A stretch of 6,492 nucleotides of DNA from Verrucomicrobiia bacterium (GTDB taxonomy: Bacteria > Verrucomicrobiota > Verrucomicrobiia > Limisphaerales > JAUIHU01), in assembly GCA_030432175.1 (NCBI GenBank), contig JAUIHU010000262.1:1-6492 (forward strand), in the 5' to 3' direction. Positions 1 through 6,141 of this stretch are shown here, piece by piece. The first letter of the stretch is position 1; every line of letters begins with the position of its first letter. The translations under genes were made by a program, and so were the position numbers. The notes under the pieces were generated by a model, which searched no databases, was not told the origin of the DNA, and saw only the letters and a list, made by a program, of their open reading frames with translations.

Positions 1-157
1 AAGATTTATCATGCCGTTGGAAGTTAAAACTCTGGAGTTTTTCCTGCTGATACATCCACCCACAGACAACCGACAGCAAAACAAAGCCAACAACACAACC
101 CATCAAAAAATTTTTGATGAAAAAAAGTTTGTTCTCTTTTAAATGCCCAGAATTCAT
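1..157 (-). CDS. N-terminal part of an unrecognised single-pass membrane protein (partial, runs off the left edge)
   Basis: An open frame starts at ATG 157-155 on the minus strand and stays open for 52 codons to the window edge. It begins MNSGHLKENKLFFIKNF and has a short basic, polar N-terminus with four lysines. A hydrophobic stretch follows at about residues 17-36 (LMGCVVGFVLLSVVCGWM region), then a polar segment (YQQEKLQSFNFQRHDKS). This is the pattern of an inner-membrane anchor or uncleaved signal peptide with the rest of the protein outside the cytoplasm. LMGC at residues 18-21 loosely resembles a lipobox, but too little hydrophobic sequence precedes it to favour a lipoprotein. Met19 is a possible later start. 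No Shine-Dalgarno sequence is visible at either start. The gene lies downstream of the atp terminator on the same strand, so it is probably a separate transcription unit. I do not recognise the family from this fragment. Confidence 0.5.
   Translation of the reverse strand, partial: MNSGHLKENKLFFIKNFLMGCVVGFVLLSVVCGWMYQQEKLQSFNFQRHDKS
101..119. repeat. 19-bp AT-rich perfect palindrome
   Basis: CATCAAAAA, a single central A, then TTTTTGATG: two 9-nt arms in perfect inverted symmetry. It lies inside the 5' part of the partial left-edge gene, over the codons for about residues 13-19. The arms are very AT-rich, so it may reflect base composition, or it may form a weak mRNA hairpin near the start of that gene. 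No function can be assigned. Confidence 0.45.
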
Positions 158-282
158 TCGCTAATTAATCTAATTGTAAAAGCTGGCCCAATGCAAAACT
201 TTCCATTTGATTATGAGATCTCTAAAGGTACAAGTATGTGACTATCAAGGGAATGAAGAGTCCAAGCCGTTAATTCGGGTTA

Positions 283-298
283 CTACAACACGTTGTAG
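283..298. repeat. Interrupted palindrome between the atp terminator and the left-edge gene
   Basis: CTACAAC, two central bases AC, then GTTGTAG: two perfect 7-nt arms. It lies 12 nt beyond the atp terminator in the transcription direction and about 125 nt upstream of the start of the left-edge gene. The two-base centre makes it more like a DNA dyad, such as a binding site for a dimeric regulator, than a good RNA hairpin, although a 6-bp stem with loop CACG could form. No T-run follows on either strand, so it is not a terminator. Operator function is only inference. Confidence 0.35.
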
Positions 299-309
299 CT
301 CAGATGGAT

Positions 310-341
310 AAAAAAAATGAACAGGCAAATAAGCCTGTTCA
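310..341 (-). terminator. Rho-independent terminator of the atp operon
   Basis: On the minus strand the sequence reads TGAACAGGC, loop TTATTT, GCCTGTTCA, followed directly by eight T residues. The 9-bp stem (333-341 with 318-326) is perfect, and the U-run corresponds to A310-A317. It lies 29 nt after the atpC stop codon, in the correct orientation to end the seven-gene transcript. The plus-strand direction has no matching U-run, so it should act in one direction. This is the clearest regulatory element in the window. Confidence 0.93.
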
Positions 342-370
342 AAGTGTCTATGATTTACTTTAAAAAAATA

Positions 371-787
371 TCAGTGATTTGGAGAGCGACGACGTTTGAC
401 TTTCAGCTGAGCCAATGAATGAAGCAAGGCTGCTCGGGTTGTAGCTTCCTCTTCGTCTGATAGTTTTTCCTGAAGACGCTCTTCTGCACGTTTGCGCGCT
501 TCTTCAGCTTTCACCAGATCAATATCTTCTTCCCTCACCGCCATATCTGTCATGATGGCGACGCGGGAGTCAGTGATCTCAACAAATCCTTCACCCACAG
601 CCAGCAAAGTGTCTTGTCCGCCTTTTCTGGCAACTACTTCTCCTGAGGAAATCTGCGTCAGTAATGGAATGTGATTGGGAAAGATCCCCATCTCACCTTC
701 CACTCCCGGTAGGGTTACCATGTCGACTTCCTCCGAGAAAGTTTTCTTTTCCGGGGTTACGATTTCCAGTGTCAGCATATTGGCCAT
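371..787 (-). CDS. atpC: ATP synthase F1 subunit epsilon
   Basis: This 138-residue protein has the usual length for the family. Epsilon sits on gamma at the foot of the central stalk, contacts the c ring, and can inhibit ATP hydrolysis through its C-terminal helices. The N-terminal beta-sandwich (residues 1 to about 88) carries the hallmark PGVEGEMGIFPNH at 27-39 and GEGFVEI at 65-71. A charged, Ala-rich helical hairpin follows (about 89-130), ending in a basic tail KVKRRRSPNH. Residues 89-94 read IDLVKA, close to the I(L)DxxRA ATP-binding motif known from Bacillus epsilon but with Lys for Arg. The chosen ATG lies 24 nt after the atpD stop. Met4 is an alternative, as the family usually begins near LTLEIVTPEK. 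No Shine-Dalgarno sequence is visible. It is the last gene before the terminator. Confidence 0.97.
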   Translation of the reverse strand: MANMLTLEIVTPEKKTFSEEVDMVTLPGVEGEMGIFPNHIPLLTQISSGEVVARKGGQDTLLAVGEGFVEITDSRVAIMTDMAVREEDIDLVKAEEARKRAEERLQEKLSDEEEATTRAALLHSLAQLKVKRRRSPNH

Positions 788-811
788 GTGTCGTCAGCGC
801 GTTTAGAAGAT

Positions 812-2230
812 TTATTCGTAAATCTCTTCGATCTTACCCTTCATGTAGAAATTCTGTTCAGACACTTCATCGTGCTTACCTTCAAGAATTTCCTGGAAGC
901 CTTTCACGGTGTCTTCAACAAGAACTTGTTTTCCACCAATTCCAGTAAATACCTCAGCCACACTGAACGGTTGACTCAGGAATCGCTGAATCTTTCGAGC
1001 GCGGGAAACAATCAGTTTGTCCTCCGGTGAAAGCTCATCCATACCCAAAATGGCGATAATGTCCTGCAAATCCTTGTATCGCTGAAGCACTGTTTGTACC
1101 CCACGCGCAACCTTGTAGTGCTCTTCACCAACAATGTCAGGAGCCAACGCTCGTGATGTTGACGCCAACGGGTCCACCGCCGGATAAATTCCCAACTCAG
1201 CAATGGAACGCTCCAAAACGATCGTCGCATCCAAGTGAGCAAATGTGGTCGCAGGCGCCGGATCAGTCAAATCATCCGCAGGAACATAAACCGCCTGGAA
1301 GGAAGTGATAGAACCTTTGGTTGTTGAGGTGATCCGCTCTTGCAAGTCACCCATCTCAGAAGCGAGTGTTGGCTGATAACCCACAGCTGATGGAGTCCGT
1401 CCCAAGAGAGCTGATACTTCAGAACCTGCTTGTGAGAATCGGAAAATGTTATCCACAAACAATAAAACGTCCTGATTCTTCTCATCCCGGAAATACTCGG
1501 TAATCGCAAGACCGGAAAGAGCAACACGCAAACGCGCTCCTGGTGGCTCGTTCATCTGGCCATAAACCAGCGCCACTTTGGATTTACTCAAATCCTTCAT
1601 GTTGATAACGCCAGCTTCCGCCATTTCATTATAAAGGTCGTTCCCTTCACGAGTCCGCTCACCCACGCCTGCAAACACAGAGTAACCACCGTGCTGCTTG
1701 GCAATGTTATTGATCAGCTCCATGATGACAACGGTCTTACCCACACCAGCTCCACCAAAGGCTCCAACTTTACCACCTTTAAGGAACGGGCAGATCAAAT
1801 CGATCACCTTAATCCCGGTCGTCAGGATCTGAGGTGAAGTGGATTGATCGGTCAAAGAAGGCGCTGGACGGTGAATCGGGTTTTTCTTCTTGGATTTTAC
1901 CGGACCTTTCTCGTCAATAGGCTCACCTATAACATTGAAAATACGACCCATCACTTCCTCACCGACAGGCATTGAAATAGGCGCGCCAGTGTCAACCACT
2001 TCAAACCCGCGCTTCAGACCTTCAGTTGAAGACATAGCAACAGTACGAACCCAATTGTCGCCAAGGTGTTGCTGAATCTCCAGGGTCAGGCTGGATTTTT
2101 CTTTGTCTCCAGGCTTGGTGAATTCAACGGTCAAAGCCTGGTAGATGGGTGGAACTTCTTTCTCGAATTCTATATCCACCACAGGCCCAATGACCTGAAC
2201 GATTTTTCCTTTGTTTGCGCCTTTGCTCAT
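812..2230 (-). CDS. atpD: ATP synthase F1 subunit beta (catalytic)
   Basis: This 472-residue protein carries the three catalytic sites of the alpha3beta3 head, making ATP from ADP and phosphate on the cytoplasmic side. The N-terminal beta-barrel covers about residues 1-85. The nucleotide-binding domain has the P-loop GGAGVGKT at 159-166 and the catalytic glutamate in GERTREG (E191). The Walker B strand DVLLFVDNIFRFSQAG ends at D260, and the adenine-pocket Tyr349 lies in ELGIYPAVDPL. The C-terminal domain holds the DELSPED loop at 398-404 (usually DELSEED), which contacts gamma and epsilon. Small departures from the common sequence are KVGAFGG for KVGLFGG before the P-loop and IDLICPF for IDLLAPY. 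Length and domains are complete. The start is supported by MSKGANKGKIVQVIGPVVD, typical of the family. Upstream only a GGA trinucleotide suggests a ribosome site. It is preceded by an 82-nt gap after atpG. Confidence 0.99.
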   Translation of the reverse strand: MSKGANKGKIVQVIGPVVDIEFEKEVPPIYQALTVEFTKPGDKEKSSLTLEIQQHLGDNWVRTVAMSSTEGLKRGFEVVDTGAPISMPVGEEVMGRIFNVIGEPIDEKGPVKSKKKNPIHRPAPSLTDQSTSPQILTTGIKVIDLICPFLKGGKVGAFGGAGVGKTVVIMELINNIAKQHGGYSVFAGVGERTREGNDLYNEMAEAGVINMKDLSKSKVALVYGQMNEPPGARLRVALSGLAITEYFRDEKNQDVLLFVDNIFRFSQAGSEVSALLGRTPSAVGYQPTLASEMGDLQERITSTTKGSITSFQAVYVPADDLTDPAPATTFAHLDATIVLERSIAELGIYPAVDPLASTSRALAPDIVGEEHYKVARGVQTVLQRYKDLQDIIAILGMDELSPEDKLIVSRARKIQRFLSQPFSVAEVFTGIGGKQVLVEDTVKGFQEILEGKHDEVSEQNFYMKGKIEEIYE

Positions 2231-2312
2231 GAATTTATTCCGTTGTCAAAGTTATTTGGGCTAGCCAGGTAGTCCGCTTGTCAGTTTTAAATGATTCCAG
2301 GAACAGGAATGA

Positions 2313-3194
2313 TTAAACTGCAAGCGCAGCCGTGGCGATTTCAAGAATTTCCTGAGTGATACTTGCTTGTCTTACTTTGTTAAATTCCAGGGTGAGGTCT
2401 TTAATCAGTTGTTTCGCATTGTCTGTAGCGCTCTTCATAGCAACCATTCTTGCGCTATGCTCGCTGGCCTTGGCTTCCAACAGTGATTGAAAAGCCACGA
2501 AGTTCAAATAGTGTGGAATCAATGATCCCATAACCGTGGATGGAGCCGGTTCAAATTTGTATTCGACTAGCGAGTTGGTCTCTAAAGCTCCACCCATATC
2601 TTCTCCTTTCACATCCCCGGTAAAGCTCCTGAATTCTCCAATGGGGAGAAAAGGAAATACGGTTGGCTTTTGAACAAGTGTATTGACAAAGTTTGTAAAG
2701 GCGATGTCCACCTGATCTACTTTGCCCTCTTCGAACAGTGAGATGGCAAACTTGGACAATGCTCTCGCTTCAGTGAATGCCGGCACGTCCGAGTATTGAA
2801 ACTCTGCTGTCAATTCCCGTTTTGTCCTGGCAATAAACTGAGATCCCTTCCTTCCCGCTGTGATATACAATGTGTTGCGGTCAGGATCCAATTTTGCAAC
2901 TTCTCTCAATAGGTTGGAATTCAAGCCACCACAAAGTCCTTTGTCAGAAGTAACGAGAATTATCGCCTTCTTCTTCACTGGACGACTCTCCAGGAGAGGA
3001 TGACTGAATTCACCCAGGTTGGATGTCACCTGGCTGAGCACATCGTTCATCAACTCGGCGTATGGTCGTCCCGAAAGCGCAGCTTGCTGGGCTTTGCGCA
3101 TTTTAGAGGCTGCAACCATCTGCATCGCTCGTGTGATTTGCGAAGTGTTCTTAACTGATTTGATTCTTCGCCTTAAATCGCGTGTGCTGGGCAT
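2313..3194 (-). CDS. atpG: ATP synthase F1 subunit gamma (central rotor shaft)
   Basis: Gamma is the rotating shaft inside the alpha3beta3 ring that transmits c-ring rotation to the catalytic sites. This protein has 293 residues, within the normal bacterial range. The N-terminal helix carries RRRIKSVKNTSQITRAMQMV and AASK (residues 8-31). The Rossmann-like central domain has the hallmark TSDKGLCGGLN at 82-92. The C-terminal helix carries ASEHSARMVAMK (243-254) and the signature ATDNAKQLIKDLTLEFNKVR (256-275), followed by QASITQEILEI. The final residues are ATAALAV where GGAxAL is more usual. The redox-sensing insertion of chloroplast gamma is absent. The ATG gives the standard MPSTRDLRRRI start. 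A perfect hairpin lies just upstream, and no clear Shine-Dalgarno sequence is present. The gap to atpA is 146 nt, long for this gene pair. Confidence 0.98.
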   Translation of the reverse strand: MPSTRDLRRRIKSVKNTSQITRAMQMVAASKMRKAQQAALSGRPYAELMNDVLSQVTSNLGEFSHPLLESRPVKKKAIILVTSDKGLCGGLNSNLLREVAKLDPDRNTLYITAGRKGSQFIARTKRELTAEFQYSDVPAFTEARALSKFAISLFEEGKVDQVDIAFTNFVNTLVQKPTVFPFLPIGEFRSFTGDVKGEDMGGALETNSLVEYKFEPAPSTVMGSLIPHYLNFVAFQSLLEAKASEHSARMVAMKSATDNAKQLIKDLTLEFNKVRQASITQEILEIATAALAV

Positions 3195-3211
3195 GTGTCC
3201 GTGTGGTCCTG

Positions 3212-3227
3212 GGCTTTACTGAAAGCC
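3212..3227 (-). other. Perfect hairpin in the atpA-atpG intercistronic region
   Basis: On the transcribed strand the sequence is GGCTTT, loop CAGT, AAAGCC: a 6-bp perfect stem with a tetraloop. Flanking CC and GG can extend it with a small internal bulge. It ends 17 nt upstream of the atpG start codon. There is no U-run after it in the transcript direction, so it is not a terminator. It could protect a processed mRNA end or tune atpG translation, but both roles are inference. Confidence 0.4.
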
Positions 3228-3340
3228 TGGTTTTATTAGATCCTGGTTACTTGTATCTTTGTGGCTTCTGACAGTTTATTTTTAGTTCGGATTTCTACTT
3301 TATCGACAGAGTGGAAATACCCAAACTCAAACCATCAGGT

Positions 3341-4873
3341 TCAACCTCGCGAACTCTTGAATTCTTCAATTGCTGATTTCAATCCGCTCACAATGTCATC
3401 ACTCAATGCTTTTTCTTGAGCAATCTTGCCCAGGAGATCTGATTTGCGGGTTTGCAGATATTCTGTGAGATCAGATTGGAACTTCTTCAGATCGTCCACA
3501 GAAACATCATCAAAATAATTGTTCTGCATCGCCCATAACACAGCCACCTGAACTTCCATCAGTATCGGCTGATATTGCTGCTGCTTGAAGAGTTCAACGA
3601 TTCGCTTACCACGATCCAGTTGCGCCTGGGTTTTCGGATCCAAATCAGATCCAAACTGAGCAAAAGCCGCAAGTTCACGAAACTGAGCCAAGTCAAGTTT
3701 GATACGTCCAGCAACTTTCTTAGTGGCCTTGGTTTGAGCCGCAGATCCCACACGAGAAACGGATAATCCAACAGAAATCGCAGGCCTGATCCCTTGATAG
3801 AAAAGGTCTGTTTCCAGATAAATTTGACCGTCGGTAATAGAAATAACGTTGGTTGGGATATAAGCAGAAACGTCTCCAGCTTGAGTTTCAATGATAGGCA
3901 GCGAAGTCAAGGATCCGCCACCACTATCTTTGTTCAATCGAGCCGAACGTTCCAGCAACCGACTGTGCAGGTAAAAAACGTCTCCAGGATACGCTTCACG
4001 ACCAGATGGACGTTTCAAAATCAAGGAAACCTGCCGATACGCGACAGCATGCTTGGAAAGGTCATCATACACAATCAACGCATCCATGTCATTGTCCATG
4101 AACCATTCTCCAATCGCCGCTCCAGCAAAAGGAGCCAGGTACTGGTTCGTTGCAGAATCCGAAGCGCTCGCTGAAACAACGATGGTGTACTTCATCGCGC
4201 CAGCCTCTTCAAGAACCCGAATGACGTTGGCAACGTTGGATTGCTTTTGACCGACAGCAACGTAGATACTGTAAACAGGTCGAAAATCTTTGTCTTTGGA
4301 CGCCAGACCAGCTTCGTTCACACGAGCCTGGTTAATGATGGTGTCCACTGCAATTGTAGTTTTACCGGTGGAACGGTCACCGATAATCAACTCACGCTGT
4401 CCACGACCAATCGGGATCATCGCATCAATCGGCATGATACCGGTCTGCAGTGGCTGACTGACCGGCTCACGCTTAATGATTCCAGGCGCAATCTTCTCAA
4501 CCGGATAATTCGACTTGGACTTGATAGCGCCCTTGCCGTCCAATGGTTGCCCCAGACAGTTAACAACTCGTCCTAAAAGTTCTTTGCCAACCGGCACCTG
4601 AAGCAACTTGCCGGTCGCTTTGACTTCCTGTCCCTCCCGGACTGAAAGGTAGTCCCCGAGAATAATTGCTCCAACCTCAGTTTCTTCAAGGTTCAAGGCC
4701 AATCCGACAACATCTCCACCGAAATCGATCATTTCGTTGAACATCACGTCGGACAATCCCTCAATCTTGGCAACCCCGTCACTGATCTCTCGGACCACGC
4801 CGACGTTTTGCTTCGTAATTGAGGCTTTGTGCTCAGAGATTTGAGCTTGGATTTCTTCGAGTAACTGGCTCAT
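3341..4873 (-). CDS. atpA: ATP synthase F1 subunit alpha
   Basis: Alpha alternates with beta in the F1 head, binds non-catalytic nucleotide, and supplies the arginine finger to the beta catalytic site. The protein is 510 residues, full length. The N-terminal amphipathic region that binds delta is at about 1-25. The beta-barrel (about 26-95) carries VGVVREISDGVAKIEGLSDV. The P-loop is GDRSTGKT at 165-172, with Ser where Gln is common. The Walker B region is DALIVYDDLSKHAVAYRQ (D270). GREAYPGDVFYLHSRLLER (291-309) is hallmark sequence. The arginine finger is R374 in SVSRVGSAAQ. The C-terminal helical domain is complete and ends EEFKSSRG. The ATG is the natural family start, MSQLLEEIQAQI. No Shine-Dalgarno sequence is visible. 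It follows atpH after 114 nt. Confidence 0.99.
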   Translation of the reverse strand: MSQLLEEIQAQISEHKASITKQNVGVVREISDGVAKIEGLSDVMFNEMIDFGGDVVGLALNLEETEVGAIILGDYLSVREGQEVKATGKLLQVPVGKELLGRVVNCLGQPLDGKGAIKSKSNYPVEKIAPGIIKREPVSQPLQTGIMPIDAMIPIGRGQRELIIGDRSTGKTTIAVDTIINQARVNEAGLASKDKDFRPVYSIYVAVGQKQSNVANVIRVLEEAGAMKYTIVVSASASDSATNQYLAPFAGAAIGEWFMDNDMDALIVYDDLSKHAVAYRQVSLILKRPSGREAYPGDVFYLHSRLLERSARLNKDSGGGSLTSLPIIETQAGDVSAYIPTNVISITDGQIYLETDLFYQGIRPAISVGLSVSRVGSAAQTKATKKVAGRIKLDLAQFRELAAFAQFGSDLDPKTQAQLDRGKRIVELFKQQQYQPILMEVQVAVLWAMQNNYFDDVSVDDLKKFQSDLTEYLQTRKSDLLGKIAQEKALSDDIVSGLKSAIEEFKSSRG

Positions 4874-4890
4874 GTCTGTTGGTGCTGTAA

Positions 4891-4896
4891 ATTATA
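4891..4896 (-). promoter_or_regulatory. Possible internal -10 element upstream of atpA
   Basis: The minus strand reads TATAAT exactly, ending 17 nt before the atpA ATG, within an AT-rich stretch. I find no matching -35 box 16-19 nt upstream, where the sequence is GC-rich. A start from here would give a leader of only about 10 nt. In so AT-rich a stretch the match may be chance. Confidence 0.2.
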
Positions 4897-4987
4897 AAAT
4901 TTTAAAACTGGCTCCGCGTGTTTTTCACATTCAAAGAGCCGCTCTCTGCCGTTCGGCGATTTGTAAAAAGATTAAATCAATTCTCAA

Positions 4988-5389
4988 TCACAGTGTCCGC
5001 AAACTATTTGCAATCTGATCAATTTGTGATTTTACACTACCGTCGTAAATATCACTGCCAACTCGGATTTTAATTCCACCCAGGATTTCTGGAGCAGTTT
5101 TGTAATCCGCATTCAAATTTTCTCCGTAAAAAGATTTTAATTTCCGAGTAATGGCTCCCTGTTGTTGACTGGAAATATCGACTGCAGTTTCCACGACTGC
5201 AGTCCTGCGAGCGATATCAAGCTCAACTAAACGCCCAAATGCTTGAAGGATCTGTACCAGCCCTCTGGGTTTGGACTTAACCAGCGATTGAACCACTTTG
5301 GATGCTTTCGGTTCATCCAATGATCCGTCCTGGCAACAATACTTGAATAACTGTTTTGCTTCCCGGTGAGCTTGTTTGGAAATCTTCAT
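4988..5389 (-). CDS. atpH: ATP synthase F1 subunit delta (compact form)
   Basis: Delta (OSCP equivalent) caps the F1 head and ties it to the b subunit of the peripheral stalk. This protein has 133 residues against roughly 175-185 in most bacteria. The C-terminal part is clear: IARRTAVVETAVDISSQQQ (59-77) and the signature LGGIKIRVGSDIYDGSVKSQ (103-122). The N-terminal helical domain is reduced: AHREAKQLF (7-15) stands in for the usual ARPYAKALFE segment, and KPRGLVQILQAFGRLVELD (40-58) follows soon after. The protein reads as intact rather than truncated, with a proper start and stop and 5 nt after atpF. From memory, Verrucomicrobiota relatives also have this short MKISKQA-type delta. An adjacent cysteine pair at 18-19 is unusual. 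No Shine-Dalgarno sequence is visible, so translation may be coupled to atpF. Confidence 0.93.
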   Translation of the reverse strand: MKISKQAHREAKQLFKYCCQDGSLDEPKASKVVQSLVKSKPRGLVQILQAFGRLVELDIARRTAVVETAVDISSQQQGAITRKLKSFYGENLNADYKTAPEILGGIKIRVGSDIYDGSVKSQIDQIANSLRTL

Positions 5390-5394
5390 GTTGA

Positions 5395-5946
5395 TTAAGA
5401 AGCAATTTCAGCTGCACATTCCTTAACCAGACGTTTCTGATCTTCATCAGTCAAGGTCCGCCCAATAACTTTTTCAGTTGTCAATCCAACCAGCTGACCG
5501 ACTTCTTTACGGAATTCAGCCATCAATTTCTCCCGCTCGGCAACAGCTGCCTCTTTTGCTTGAGCGATGATCTGTTCCGCTGTAGCAGCTGCTTTCTGGG
5601 TTTCCTGTTCAGTAATTTTAGCTGCAGAGGTCCTGGCTTCCTCAATCATTTTACTGGCTTGCTGATTAGCTTCAGCAAGGGTTGCCTGACGCTCTTCCGC
5701 TGTTTTCTTGAGTTCTTCTTCAATCTCTTTCTCCTTGTTGAGGGAACTTGCGATTCGATCCCGCCGCTGTTGGAGAACTTTCATTATCGGTTTATAAGCA
5801 AACTGGTTCAACAGAAATGCCACGATAATGAAGTTGAGTAACTGCGAGAAAAAGAGTTCTTTCTTCAGGCCAAAGGCTCGCGCCGTCTCCATGGCCATGT
5901 TCTGAATGTCGTCTAACTGAGACGCCAATGAAATAAAATCCATCAT
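5395..5946 (-). CDS. atpF: ATP synthase Fo subunit b (peripheral stalk)
   Basis: Subunit b anchors the peripheral stalk in the membrane and runs as a long helix up to delta and alpha. The protein is 183 residues. A polar N-terminal segment of about 30 residues (MMDFISLASQLDDIQNMAME, then ARAFGLKKE) precedes the single membrane helix at about 31-50 (FFSQLLNFIIVAFLLNQFAY). Next comes the family motif KPIMKVLQQRRDRIASSL (52-69) and a long Ala/Glu/Lys-rich coiled coil to about residue 147. The C-terminal region VGLTTEKVIGRTLTDEDQK binds delta in the family. Bacterial b usually starts close to the membrane helix, so Met17 or Met19 are alternative starts giving 167 or 165 residues. Neither these nor Met1/Met2 has a Shine-Dalgarno sequence, so the start is uncertain. 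A 195-nt gap separates it from atpE, and 5 nt separate it from atpH. Confidence 0.96.
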   Translation of the reverse strand: MMDFISLASQLDDIQNMAMETARAFGLKKELFFSQLLNFIIVAFLLNQFAYKPIMKVLQQRRDRIASSLNKEKEIEEELKKTAEERQATLAEANQQASKMIEEARTSAAKITEQETQKAAATAEQIIAQAKEAAVAEREKLMAEFRKEVGQLVGLTTEKVIGRTLTDEDQKRLVKECAAEIAS

Positions 5947-6141
5947 AGATTGAAAAAATTCGCCTTAAAAACGGACTGATGCGCGATACCAGCCAAATTG
6001 ATTCGTCTTGTCCGAAAGTCCGCTGATCTGTCTTTTAGTTTAAATCTACAAGGACCCGCAGCTCGTGAATCTTTAATATCTTTCCAGTTCCCGAGCAGCG
6101 GTAAAAGTCCATGTTATACGAAGCCAATCCAGCTCCGCTGA
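5947..6141 (-). other. Long atpE-atpF intercistronic region
   Basis: These 195 nt hold no supported gene. Short complementary segments are present on the transcribed strand, for example CAGCGG with CCGCTG and GCTCG with CGAGC. The transcript may therefore fold, but no compact perfect hairpin and no terminator-like U-run is seen. The region is a plausible site of mRNA processing or differential stability separating the abundant c subunit from the rest. That role is inference. Confidence 0.4.

Noticed and set aside
158..178. TACAAT at 178-173 (minus strand) as a -10 box for the left-edge gene
   Set aside because: No acceptable -35 box at 16-18 nt spacing, and a leader of only about 9 nt would result. 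It is too weak to annotate.
1012..1527. Minus-strand frames inside atpD in another reading frame
   Set aside because: They fully overlap the well-conserved atpD frame and look like shadow translations.
2231..2312. Short inverted repeats (ATTCC/GGAAT and GGCTAGCC) in the atpG-atpD gap
   Set aside because: The stems are only 4-5 bp with no U-run, too weak to call a terminator or regulatory hairpin.
788..5841. Plus-strand open frames of 60-126 codons opposite the atp genes, such as those at 3794-4174 and 5560-5841
   Set aside because: They lie antisense to conserved genes, have low-complexity or shadow-like compositions, and show no recognisable domains.
6035..6112. 25-codon minus-strand frame (MDFYRCSGTGKILK...) in the atpE-atpF gap
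   Set aside because: It is too short, has no ribosome site, and nothing in its composition suggests a real peptide.
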